Source: Calonectria ilicicola
Taxonomy: Eukaryota; Ascomycota; Sordariomycetes; Hypocreales; Nectriaceae
Assembly (NCBI GenBank): GCA_020809705.1
Contig: CP085826.1
Location: 5,084,001 to 5,148,000, forward strand
Direction of reading: 5' to 3'
DNA: 64,000 nt
Positions 12,557 through 23,721 of the stretch are shown in pieces. Position numbers and translations under genes: made by a program. Within the stretch, counting starts at the first letter, position 1. Each line of letters starts with the position of its first letter. A model generated the notes under the pieces. That model ran no database searches and was not told where the DNA came from. It saw only the letters and a program-made list of their open reading frames with translations.

Positions 12557-13021
12557 TTAGTTTTGCTCGCCACCCTGGTTTCTGGTGATCTCGTCACTAC
12601 AATCAAGGGAAAAAAAGACGCATGTTAGCCTGGTTCATAGCTTGATTGAAATTATGTGTTTCCCCATTGAATTTGAGGGTGGTGGTTGACGCACATGTGT
12701 TCGGAGAGGCGCTGGAGATGCACCTGCTGCTCCTGAAGCTTCTTCTTGAGCTCTCGGAGCTTCTCCTTCTCGCGCTGGCGGATGGCGTAGTCCTCGCTGG
12801 CCTTCTCTCGTCGCTGGAAAGCGTCGCTGGAAGCAGCGTTAGCTTAAGTTCCAGACAGATGAAGCAATTGGACTCCATTGGGGTTGCAAAGTCGTCACTT
12901 ACCCGGCTCCGCCAGTCTTGGGGGGAGCACCAGTGTCACCTTCACCCATGGCGCGAGTGGTAGTGGAGAAGCATCGAAGGGGACGAGCAGCGGCCGCCTG
13001 GCGGAAGGTAGTTCGAAGCAT
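12557..13021 (-). CDS. INH1: Mitochondrial F1F0-ATPase inhibitor (IF1 family)
   Basis: This small matrix protein blocks ATP hydrolysis by F1 when the membrane potential collapses. Three exons (13021..12903, 12826..12695, 12596..12557) give 96 residues. The first ~25 residues are an Arg-rich presequence (MLRTTFRQAAAARPLRCFS). GEGDTGAPPKTGGAGDAFQRREKASEDYAIRQRE follows in the exons and matches the inhibitory Gly-rich segment and helix of the family; a long Lys/Glu/Gln coiled coil comes next and ends HIDEITRNQGGEQN. The splits fall in GAG|D and H-I|D and restore the family pattern. Exon 3 encodes only 13 residues. Confidence 0.92.
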
Positions 13022-16000
13022 GGTTGATGTAGGGGTTGAGATTGAAATTGGGGGTGGAATTGGATGATCAGTGAAGTACTTGATTCGAGGGTTTGTTGGA
13101 CACGGTGATGACGTGGGTAGTTAAAGGTGCGGGAGGCTCAATGGAGACGATGATCTGATGGAAACTCTGTCCGGGTTGGTCGATCGCTTAGAGCATAGGC
13201 GGATACATGGGGGCTAGTGGCCGGAAATGCGGGTGCAAGAATACACCACACGCTTTACCCGTGACTAAAGCTTGGAATATGTGCGGTGTATTCTGACAGG
13301 TTGGCCAGGCGAGGTACCTGCGTAACTTGTGATCTGAGCATCTAGCCCAAGCTCCCCGGGTTTTGCCGTATCCGTCCGGTTAGCCTACGAGAGTGGGCAA
13401 TTGCAACCAGGATGGCGTCTGGAGAGTCTTCTGGCAGGGTGGCTGCCTTGTCAGCCCTGCCAGTTTCTTGTCTCAACGGCTTTTCTCGAAGGAACCATCT
13501 CATGGAGCCTTGAGTCCTTGACACTGATGGCCAATGGTGCCACCTGCCTGCTACAGACTCTGCAAACATTCTACCTACGCAGGTGACCCGGCTGGTGGCG
13601 TGCATGGGGCTATGTATGACGACAAGTTGGGCGCTCGGCGATGTGCGAGGCAGCAATCAGCGAATACTGAATGCTAGGGAGTCATGAGCTCAACTGACAT
13701 CACCAGACCACACGGCAGACTACCTGGTTGAACGCGGGTGTGTGTCACTGCTGCGCGAATCCATCAACTCTCCGAGTCAGGCACTCCTTGACTGACTAAA
13801 GACGGGACAGAGATATTCAAGACAGCATTAATCGCGCGACGGCAACTTGGTCAATCAAGCATTCAGAGTCCAGAATCCAGAATATTGATCTGTCCAGAGT
13901 GGCATGACTGGCCCAGGTATCCCGTTTCACTCGCCAGGAAAGGAACTCGAATCTATCTATGTGTATGGCATCATCACCTCCATAAAGAAATATTGCACGC
14001 GACAAAACAAAGTTCAGCGTGTTTGAGTGTGGCTAGTAATACGCATTGTTTTGGCATGTCTCAGTGAAGCCCATTTGTGGTTGGGTTGGGGAGGGGAGGG
14101 GAGGGGCGCAGGGACGGACAGTACCTACATCCGGTATGTGCAGCCAGGCGAGAAACGAACGAGTGGGCAATGGGGCATGAAACGCCAGCTGACATGAAGG
14201 TGAGACTGGGAGGACTCGTCTCTGGGAGATGACTCAATGCGGGAATGGGTTTAGGGTCCTTGGGTGGCCCGCTAGCTCGCACCGCAAGCTGTGCCTCTTT
14301 GATGCTGTGTTGTTGGTACTTGGCACGTTGTGCTGCTTGGGGGCGACATTGGGAGTACTCACTCGGGTGCGAAGCTATTCGCTGCATGATGATGACGAGA
14401 AGGAGAAGGAGAAGGGATTCCCTTCCACTCCCTTCGTCGCCATTCCCTGCATTTCGGTGCATCTTCTGGCCCCTCCAGTCGCCCACCCCCACCTGCTGCG
14501 GGCACAACACGCACGCTGAGCCACACCCAGTTCACACAAAATGCACAACACAGCACACACCACCACCAGCAGCGTCATCTTCCAACCATTGGCTTGCCTC
14601 CCTGTTTTTTAATAATAATAATTTCGTTTAGCCATAATTGGCTACCGTTACTAGGAGAGACTTCCTTGCGGAGTATGAAGAAGATGGCGGAAAATACCCT
14701 ATCTCTAGTAACCCAACCAAATGTGTACAACCAACAAAGGTAGGCTGTATGGAGGTGGTCCGTCGGTTGACCAACTCTAGATGACATGGCTGACTTGGTC
14801 AGTGGCCTTGCAGCGGGTGGATACTGGCGGCTCAGCGCCTAACAGAAGCCTCGATCCATACCCGTCCACTTGGGCTGTTCGGAGGCCGCTTCTCCTCGAT
14901 CTGATCTGTATTACATCAGGCCGCTGTCGGTGCCTAGTTACTTGGGCTGCTGAAGACGGTGAATCGATATCTCGCCTCCTCCCACATCCCATGTCCTGCC
15001 CACTGCGCGCCGTGCGCCTTAAGCAAGCTGTAAGCCGGCCATCCACATGCCCAGCCAAGGTCACTGAGCTCGTCTCCCCACTGGCCCCTACACTAAGGTA
15101 GGTTGGTAGGTACATACATTCATGTACCCAAGTAAGGTACCGTCAATCGGTCGCTGTCTATGTGATCCGCGGGAGCTTTCTGCTGGAGGAGCTTGTTGTC
15201 GGCGCACCAATAGCGCTGGGGCCACCTTGCCTTTCCAGCATTTCCAGGGCACTGTCTTCTTGCTCTCTAGCTGCATTGGGTACCGTCAACGTACCCAGAT
15301 TGTGTGTGTGTGTGCGTGTACGTCCAACGGACGGAGGGAGGCCGATCAACCGCCTCGCGACCAATCTGATATACCACCTAGATACCTCGGATTTCACGTG
15401 AGACCTCAAGTGGGATCCCATTCCTCATTCAGAAGAAGAAAAAACAAGTACGGATTGGGAGGTCTGGGGCGTGCATGACAATGATGAGCCCGCCCTGAAG
15501 GTCCTTGGAGCCCCTGCTTGGATAGCGAGCACCGGGGGGGGGCATCCACTGGACGCACAGTCCGCAATCCACTGGTCCAGTGGCCACCTCACCCTGTTGC
15601 AGCCCGTCTCCAGCCCGCCCCCAGCCTGTGCCAGCCTGTCCCTTTTGCTAGGTCGCCGCAATCAGTACTTTCGGTAACGCCCTGAAGCCGCCCGGTTTCA
15701 AGGTACCTACCTGTAGGTACAAGTGTCGGTAGTGCCACCCTTGGAACCCCCCCTTTCCCAAGTACCCCCCCCCAAAAAGCCCCTTCTCAATTTCCATCCA
15801 CCCATGCTTGTCGCCCACTCCCTCAACAACCCCGAAGCCCCGACCGTCTCTCTGTAGGCTCCTCCTACTCTTACTCCTGTTCTGCTTCTTTCGCATCCAC
15901 AATCGCACCTCCGCCGTCCCGCAAAACTGATTCTTTCTCTCAGCCCGCCGTCGCAACGTTTTCCCCTCCTCATTCACGAATCCCTTTCACCTTTTCCGCT

Positions 16001-16604
16001 AACATCTAACGACCACTGGTACGTACGCTGCCCTTTTGCCTGTGTCTGGAGCTTCGCTGCGGCTTCCCACCTGCTATTGCTGCTGCTGCACTGTTGTTGT
16101 GTGCTGTCTTGAACCCCCTCCCTCTGTCGTCATTGCCTCCCGAGGGCAACAACGAACACGCATCCCCCTTTGATTTCCACGACGCTTGCACCACCGCGAT
16201 CTTCTCGTCTGTCCGTCCTCGACACCATACAGAGAGACGACCTAAAGCTGTTGCATTGTCACACGCCAGTCTCGTTGCGCACTCGTACAAAGTGCTGTGT
16301 CGAAGAACCCCGCCAACGACGGACGGGCCAGGAGCGGGGAGCCTCACCGAGTCGTCTTGCGTCTTTCGTCGACCTACAATCTACGTCCCCGCGCAAGGCG
16401 CATCTCCCTCTTCCCCCAGTCATCTTTTTTTCATACCACTTTCCGTCTTTGCTGTCACATTTCAGCCGCAATCGCAGGTCTATTCACCCTTTTGCCTCGT
16501 TTGCGCCCACCTGTCATCTCCACGATCTCTTACCGCCTATCCAACCAACCATCCGTAACCCCTGACTAACTCATCAACCCAATCTAGTCGTCAAAACCGT
16601 CAAA
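13022..16604. promoter_or_regulatory. Long divergent intergenic region, INH1 and 14-3-3
   Basis: In 3.6 kb I see no convincing gene. A G-rich tract (14083-14106) has five runs of three or four G separated by one or two bases. C-rich runs lie at about 15746-15780, and a pyrimidine-rich stretch runs into the 14-3-3 leader (about 15780-16560). Open frames here are low-complexity and lack domain-like sequence. Confidence 0.5.
16019..16587 (+). other. Probable 5'-UTR intron of the 14-3-3 gene
   Basis: A strong GTACGTACG donor at 16019 and an AATCTAG acceptor ending at 16587, just 17 bases before the ATG, would bracket a 569-nt leader intron. Long leader introns are common in highly expressed fungal housekeeping genes. 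The assignment is inference from splice signals only. Confidence 0.4.
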
Positions 16605-17667
<1,063 letters not shown>

Positions 17668-18128
17668 ATGGACAATTATGATAACTCTATGTAGGTGTCG
17701 GGTGGGTTGGTGTCTACGGAGTGGATGGAAGACCTCGTTTTTGATCAAGAGCTTCGGCATCGTTTCGGTACACAAGCACCATGGAGGGGCTGACTTTTTT
17801 CACCCGTACGGACTGGCAAGGAGGCCAAAAGAAGAGCATATTGTAGCTTCTGCTTTTAGACTTCTAATGCGCTACCGTCTGGACAAATAAAAATACTAAA
17901 ATTGCTTTCAATACCAAACCAATGTCTCATTCATCCATTTCTTTAGCCTTGTGATTGTTTGTTTTGTTTTCTTTCTGAGTACAGTGGGGTAAGGAGGGGT
18001 AAATTAATCAATCTCGTTACCCTTACCATGCCACTGGTTCAAATCAAAGCTCGGCTATTTTTCATTTTCCCGGTAAACTTCCACAAGGGTGGTCCGTCTA
18101 ATACATCTAAGTGGACGGTAGCTGCGGT

Positions 18129-18345
18129 GGTGAATACAATACAACCCTCGAAAGATTGTGTCCCTGTGACTTCCTCTCCGTTAACAACCTGGAAGTCAAT
18201 TCCCTGAAGATATCAATATGATGTAAAAGAAAGGAAATAAATAAATAATAATAAGCTTATATATAAATAATTTATTTATTTATAATCTGGCTGGAAGATG
18301 GTGGGAAAAGGTAGAGGGGTACAATCTTTCAGGGATTGTACTGTA
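18129..18345. mobile_element. MITE-like element, copy 1
   Basis: The left end carries CTCGAAAGATTGTGTCCC and the right end carries GGGGTACAATCTTTCAGG, an imperfect terminal inverted repeat. The centre is an AT-rich hairpin (AATAAATAAATAATAATAAG, then TTATATATAAAT and TTTATTTATTTA). A second copy with the same order of parts lies 0.9 kb downstream. There is no open frame. Exact ends and any target-site duplication are uncertain. Confidence 0.5.
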
Positions 18346-19012
18346 ATCGTGGTGGTGTTGTATCCTCGGGGCATCCTAGAGAGATAGATGAAGATGTCAA
18401 GACCGGAATGATGGTGATTTGACTTGTCACAGGATTTCATATGTCAGGGTATTGGGCGCTAAGATTAATGCGCATCCACTTATTTCTTCTCTATTCCCAT
18501 CAGCGTTGTGTATAACTGATGGTACTCACGGGTTCCATCGAACAGACCGATGTCATCGAAATTAGCAATTGCATGGAATGAGAAAAGAACAACAATAGAA
18601 TGGCCGCTATCATCCCTGCTTCAGACCCCAGATTAAATGAGCTTAAGCGAGAATGCAGCCCTGGGTGCCGGGTCTGCTAAACCAAAAAAAAAAAAAAAAA
18701 CGCAGGAGTCATGTTGGATGGCCAATGTTTCACAATTTACCAGGGTCGTTTTCTTTTCTCTATAACAATCACAATAGGGCCAACGATTTGCCGAGCACAC
18801 TAATCACATACATATAATGGAGTTGCCCCGTAGTTTACCTCATTTACCAAACGAGATGGAAAACCCACAAGGAAAACTTGCTAGATTGATAATCGCAAGA
18901 TTTCAACAGGGGCTGAGATCATCCTAGCCAAGACTTGGCGCTGGTGTACTGTTTGATGGCAATTTCCTGGTTTCCACCGATGTCTGTCATAAAGCCTAAT
19001 TAATGGAACGGG

Positions 19013-19236
19013 TGACATACAATGCGGCCTTTGAAAGATTGTCCCTTGTGACTTCCGTACCTTTAGCAGCATGGAACTAGACCACCTGAAAATATGAAAA
19101 TATGAATATACCAATGAAGAAAATAAATAAATAAATAATGATAAGCTTATATATAAATTCTTTATTTATTTAAAATTTAATTAAAAGATAGTAGAAAAAA
19201 GTAGAGAGGGTGTAATCTTTCAGGGATTGTAGTATA
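19013..19236. mobile_element. MITE-like element, copy 2
   Basis: It has the same layout as copy 1: TTTGAAAGATTGTCCCTTG at the left, a central AATAAATAAATAAATAATG/TTTATTTATTTA hairpin around AAGCTTATATATAAAT, and GGGTGTAATCTTTCAGGG at the right. Similarity to copy 1 continues a short way outside the inverted repeat on both sides. The differences I can align are mostly C/T and A/G. Confidence 0.5.
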
Positions 19237-19546
19237 GCGGACTGCAATAAACTAAGAATAAAAAAGAACATCGACTGACACAACAAGGTGACTCACTGAT
19301 TTGCCAATATAGTTAGTCACTCAAGGCAGGCTATTATTCGAAAAGGTTGCAAGGGCCTCGAATATACTACTTTCACTGTGTCTTCTTTCAAACTTTGGAA
19401 TGGGATAGTATTCGTACGAACACATCGCAAGGAATGAGTTGTAGAGGAGACCCAATGTCCAAGTGAACGAATTGTCTCTCAAGGCAAAGCAAAACATGGC
19501 CACAGTGCACACACGTAAACCTGAGAGTACATATTTTGATCGCAAA

Positions 19547-20080
19547 TCAGTTTTTCTCTTTTGCTGTCTCCTCCTGCTCCTCCTCATCCTCGACAACTGC
19601 GAAATGCACTCTTAGCCATAGACTGCAGTCCAAACACCCAACCACCAGCTCGCCCTCATCGCCCACCTCCTCCAAATCTGCTTCACGAAAAAGGTAGCTG
19701 CGATTGTTTCCACAACGGCAAGGCCGGTACCAGCATTCATCCGCGTCATCGAAATCGAGATCGTCCAGGTCGACGTTCTCAACACCAGTCTGGAAGGTGG
19801 CGTCGCGTGACTCAACCGACGGCCTGGAAACCCTCAAAGCGGCATCATAAGTGGCACGCGATGAGGGACTTGATAGCACATTCAGAGCAGTAGTGATCTG
19901 GTCGACAGTAAATAATGATGTTGTGGCTGTAGCGGCCTTGTCCGGGTGATTTCGAAGCAGTGCGCGGTGGTAGGCACGCTTTATTAGGGCTGTGGGGTTT
20001 TGCTGGGTATCGAGGAGGGTTGGCGTGAGGTTGAGGACATCATAATGCGTTGCGCCCTCAACACGTTGTGTAGAGGCCAT
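19547..20080 (-). CDS. DPH4: Diphthamide biosynthesis protein 4 (J-domain, CSL zinc finger)
   Basis: Dph4 supports the radical-SAM step that starts diphthamide formation on eEF2, with iron and electron-carrier function. The single exon gives 177 residues. An N-terminal J-domain has HPD at residues 45-47 inside RNHPDKA. A C-terminal CSL/DPH-type zinc finger uses Cys121, Cys123, Cys149 and Cys152 (PCRCGNN, then GCLDCS). The tail is acidic. An in-frame ATG seven codons upstream exists; MASTQRV is preferred because the J-domain follows at normal spacing. Confidence 0.93.
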   Translation of the reverse strand: MASTQRVEGATHYDVLNLTPTLLDTQQNPTALIKRAYHRALLRNHPDKAATATTSLFTVDQITTALNVLSSPSSRATYDAALRVSRPSVESRDATFQTGVENVDLDDLDFDDADECWYRPCRCGNNRSYLFREADLEEVGDEGELVVGCLDCSLWLRVHFAVVEDEEEQEETAKEKN

Positions 20081-20530
20081 GGTGATAATATTGCCACTCA
20101 AGGCGCAAGGTGAGAGAAGTTTTCATTGGGAAGGTTAGTATTGGGTGGTGAAATTCGCAACCGGAGAGCTTTTTTATATCACGTGATGGTATCAATAAAT
20201 AACCAGGTAGAGAAGTTTTGCGATTGAATTGGAAGCAACAATTGGCAATAGGCGTGCGAGTCATTACCTAAATCAGATGCCTAGCGGTGGTGGTTTGGTC
20301 CGAGTGACTGGGATGCCTTCACAAATAGAATGGGCTGATGCTGTCGCCCACTAGGTAGCGGTCAATTAGTTCCAGAGCCTTGGCTTGATTGCCAATAGGA
20401 TCAAATTCGACAAGAAAGGGCACAGAAGAAATGATTCGACAAGACATTCGTAGAGATTCTTGTACATAGAAATACATGATATATGTACAGGTGCCCCAAG
20501 GCAGTGTTATCCATTTTCTCGTTAAATTCT
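20081..20530. other. Region between DPH4 start and mL59 stop
   Basis: This stretch lies between two genes on the same strand. It should contain the DPH4 promoter and the mL59 3' UTR, and no gene is seen. Confidence 0.45.
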
Positions 20531-21137
20531 TTATTTTGGGAACTTTGTCCAGTTGCGCTTGCCAACCTATAGGTGGACAGTTAGCGTCTTCAAACAGCAA
20601 TAAAATGCCCTGGAAGTTCGTTCTTACCCTTTTCCAGGCCTTGATAAGCTTGGGCATCTCCAGCATAGCTTTTCTGCGTTGCTCCATCCTGTAACATGGT
20701 TAGCCATTGTTCCATTGTTCAGTCCGCGCAGCCTCAGCAACAACTTCTACTACGTACTTGGCAATCATGTGACGCTCATGAATGTGACCCTTGACCTTTT
20801 GGCCAACACCAGTACCCTTGACCCTCAAGCCATGCTCAACACGGTGGGCAAGGCGGTACTCGGTGCCCTTGCGTGTCTCGGGCAACAGCTCCTCGACGCC
20901 GTGCTCGCGGGCCATCTTGACCAGCTCAGCCTGTCGGCGCATCGAATACACAGGATCTTGCCATTTACCTGTCACCGGGTGCTTGTAGAATCGGAAAGGG
21001 TTCTGGCGTTCCTCCTGGTACGGCGTCTTGGGAGCATTTTCGGGGAGAATGGCGGCGGGCGGGTAGCGAGCAAAGAAGCGTTGCAGGGGTGCCGGCAGCG
21101 ACTTTGCCAGTGATATGAGTTGCGACGAGGAAGCCAT
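20531..21137 (-). CDS. MRPL25: Mitochondrial large-subunit ribosomal protein mL59 (MRPL25)
   Basis: This is a fungal-type component of the mitochondrial 54S subunit. Exons 21137..20758, 20688..20628 and 20566..20531 give 158 residues. FFARYPPAAILPENAP, the KHPVTGKWQDPVYSMRRQAE block and GLRVKGTGVGQKVKGH are in exon 1. Exon 2 restores KMEQRRKAMLEMPKLIKAWK and exon 3 adds VGKRNWTKFPK, the conserved end of the family. The introns (69 and 61 nt) split a Lys codon and fall after AKR-type codons. There is no clear cleavable presequence, as is usual for this protein. Confidence 0.93.
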
Positions 21138-21461
21138 GGTGCTGAGAGGGCGCCGTGGCTGTTCAATCGCATGTCCAGTAGTTCGATGTAGGTTGACAAA
21201 CCGACTGATTAACCTTGATGCTTCTCGAGGCTACGATTGAGACTTTTCCGACAGAAAAGTGGGTCCACAATTCAGGCGAGGCCTCTGATTGGTCACTCCT
21301 CCTAGCTTCCTCAGGATGTCTTCAGCCTTGCTAATTCAAGCACCTTGCTGTCCAACGGCAACCTTGAATCAATATAAACGTCTGATACCCCGCGGACTGC
21401 GGCGGGCAATCTTCTCTCCCTTTCCTCCTTTCACATAGTAGACTGGAAGCAGAGATCGAAA
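21138..21461. promoter_or_regulatory. Compact divergent promoter, mL59 and PRP28
   Basis: Only 324 bases separate the two divergent start codons. I see no coding sequence. Confidence 0.5.
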
Positions 21462-23597
21462 ATGCCCCTCGATATCGAAGAAATCTTGCGAAAAAAGAAG
21501 GCTGCTGACGCCGCCGCCGCGAAGCCTAGGTTCATCCCCAAGGCCGAACGAGAGCGATTAGCTGCTGAAAAGGCGAAAAAGGAACAAGACGAGAAAAAAC
21601 GAAAGGCGACAGAAGATGCACAGCGCCGGCGCGATGATGAAAGAAAATGGGCCACACGGCCAAACGCCGCGCCTGCGTACGAACCAGCTAGCGATTCGCG
21701 ACGAGTTCCCACGGGGCCTAAGGCTATGAACCAGCAAAATGGCCACGGCCGCGGCGGCCGGGACAGCAAAAAGGGTGGCGACAAGGGCACTGCAGACAAG
21801 CGCTCGGCAGAAGAAATTGAAGAATCGCTTCTCAGATCACGATATCTCGGTCCGGAGGTCAACCAGCAGTCCAATTTCTCGGCAAAGAAGAAACGCATGC
21901 GCACGACGGAGAGGAAATTCAACTTTGAGTGGGATGCAGATGAAGACACATCGCGAGATAATGACCCCCTTTACGCCCAACAAACCGTCAACCGGGCCGG
22001 CTCCTTTGCAGGTGTTGGTGGCGAGTTTGATGAAGGCGCCGAGGATCGTGCTCGCAAGCGCGCCAAGATGATCGAACAGCGTGACCCCGAGAATGGCAAG
22101 GAACGGGCAAGAGGCATAATGGAAGACTTTTACAGAGCACGTGAAAAGGCCCAGCAGAGAGCGGATAGGACAGGACTGGGTAAGCGCTGGTCAGAAAAGG
22201 CTCTAGAGGACATGAGAGAACGAGACTGGCGAATATTCAAGGAGGATTTTGGCATCTCAACAAAGGGCGGCGCCATTCCCAACCCCATGCGTAACTGGAA
22301 AGAGTCCGGTCTGCCATCACGGCTGCTCAACATCGTTGACCAGGTCGGGTACAAGGAACCAACGCCTATTCAGCGCGCCGCTATCCCCATCGCCCAGCAG
22401 GCACGCGATCTTATTGGTGTTGCCGTCACCGGTTCCGGTAAGACGGCAGCGTTTCTATTGCCATTACTGGTTTATATCGCCGACTTGCCCCCTCTGACCG
22501 AGGTGAACAAGAACGACGGTCCCTACGCGCTTATCCTTGCGCCGACTCGAGAGCTGGTCCAGCAAATCGAGACCGAAGCTAAAAAGTTTGCCGAACCTTT
22601 AGGCTTCCGCTGTGTGAGCATTGTGGGTGGTCACTCGATCGAAGAACAGACTTTTGCTCTGCGCAATGGTGCTGAAATCATTGTTGCTACTCCTGGTCGT
22701 CTAGTGGATTGTATTGAGCGCCGAGTACTGGTGCTAGGGCAATGCTGCTACGTCATCATGGATGAAGCAGATCGAATGATTGATCTGGGTTTTGAGGAGT
22801 CCGTCAACAAGATCCTTGACGCCCTCCCTGTAACCAACGAGAAGCCAGATACCGACGACGCCGAGAATGCCCAGCTGATGAGTCGCTATCTTGGGGGCAG
22901 GGACCGCTACCGACAGACAATGATGTACACGGCTACCATGCCGCCCCTGGTTGAGAAGATTGCAAAGAAGTATCTCCGACGCCCGGCTATTGTGACTATT
23001 GGTAACGCTGGTGAGGCTGTCGACACTGTTGAGCAGCGTGTAGAGTTCATCCCGGGCGAGGATCGCCGCAAGAAGCGCCTGCAGGAGATTTTGTCGTCCG
23101 AAGCTTATGCGCCACCCATCATCGTCTTTGTCAATATCAAAAGAAACTGCGACGCTGTGGCCCGCGATATCAAGGCCATGGGGTGGTCCGCTGTTACCCT
23201 TCACGGTTCCAAGACGCAGGAGCAGCGAGAGGCTGCCTTGGCCTCGGTGCGCGCCGGTCACACCCAGGTTCTGGTGGCGACCGATCTGGCTGGTCGTGGT
23301 ATCGATGTCCCCGACGTCTCGCTCGTCGTCAACTTCAACATGGCCACTAGTATCGAGAGCTACACTCATCGTATCGGTCGTACTGGTCGTGCGGGCAAGA
23401 GTGGTGTCGCCATTACGTTCCTAGGCCCAGAAGACAATGACGTCATGTATGACCTAAAGCAGATTCTCACAAAGAGCTCTATTTCTAAGGTCCCGGACGA
23501 GCTAAAAAGGCACGAGGCTGCTCAGTCAAGGCCAGTGCGAGGCGGAGGTGGTGCAAAGAAGGATAAGGAAGAAGGTCAAGGGAAAGGCGGATGGTAA
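21462..23597 (+). CDS. PRP28: DEAD-box pre-mRNA splicing helicase Prp28
   Basis: Prp28 drives the exchange of U1 for U6 at the 5' splice site during spliceosome activation. The single exon gives 711 residues. The N-terminal ~250 residues are charged, Lys/Glu/Arg-rich, as in fungal Prp28. The Q-motif region (GYKEPTPIQRAAIP) precedes motif I TGSGKT at about 323, motif Ia PTRELVQQ, motif II DEAD at 434-437, motif III TAT (normal for Prp28/DDX23), motif V ATDLAGRGIDVPDV and motif VI HRIGRTGRAG at about 636. The end is Gly/Lys-rich. The gene is intronless although it encodes a splicing factor. Confidence 0.97.
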   Translation: MPLDIEEILRKKKAADAAAAKPRFIPKAERERLAAEKAKKEQDEKKRKATEDAQRRRDDERKWATRPNAAPAYEPASDSRRVPTGPKAMNQQNGHGRGGRDSKKGGDKGTADKRSAEEIEESLLRSRYLGPEVNQQSNFSAKKKRMRTTERKFNFEWDADEDTSRDNDPLYAQQTVNRAGSFAGVGGEFDEGAEDRARKRAKMIEQRDPENGKERARGIMEDFYRAREKAQQRADRTGLGKRWSEKALEDMRERDWRIFKEDFGISTKGGAIPNPMRNWKESGLPSRLLNIVDQVGYKEPTPIQRAAIPIAQQARDLIGVAVTGSGKTAAFLLPLLVYIADLPPLTEVNKNDGPYALILAPTRELVQQIETEAKKFAEPLGFRCVSIVGGHSIEEQTFALRNGAEIIVATPGRLVDCIERRVLVLGQCCYVIMDEADRMIDLGFEESVNKILDALPVTNEKPDTDDAENAQLMSRYLGGRDRYRQTMMYTATMPPLVEKIAKKYLRRPAIVTIGNAGEAVDTVEQRVEFIPGEDRRKKRLQEILSSEAYAPPIIVFVNIKRNCDAVARDIKAMGWSAVTLHGSKTQEQREAALASVRAGHTQVLVATDLAGRGIDVPDVSLVVNFNMATSIESYTHRIGRTGRAGKSGVAITFLGPEDNDVMYDLKQILTKSSISKVPDELKRHEAAQSRPVRGGGGAKKDKEEGQGKGGW

Positions 23598-23607
23598 AGG
23601 AGCGGGG

Positions 23608-23672
23608 ACCACGCAATAATAAATAAAGGAATAAATAAATAAATAAGTAAATAAATTTATTTATTTATTTTC
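23608..23672. repeat. AATAAA-array hairpin directly after PRP28
   Basis: An array of AATAAATAAATAAGTAAATA followed at once by TTTATTTATTTATTTT forms a near-perfect palindrome that begins about 11 bases after the PRP28 stop. It is related to the hairpin core of the MITE-like copies and carries repeated AATAAA, the canonical polyadenylation hexamer. Confidence 0.6.
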
Positions 23673-23721
23673 GGCCATTAAATCAATACTTAGAACAATC
23701 AAGTCCTTCAAGTTCTGCCAT

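Larger units (their letters stand above)
17668..19546. other. Convergent intergenic region carrying two MITE-like copies
   Basis: This lies tail-to-tail between 14-3-3 and DPH4. It contains the two short inverted-repeat elements listed separately and a run of 18 or more A near 18684. No gene is seen. Confidence 0.55.

Noticed and set aside
17985..18005. CAGTGGGGTAAGG resembling the start of a Fusarium mimp terminal repeat
   Set aside because: Only the first nine bases agree with the mimp end as I recall it, and no matching inverted end is nearby.
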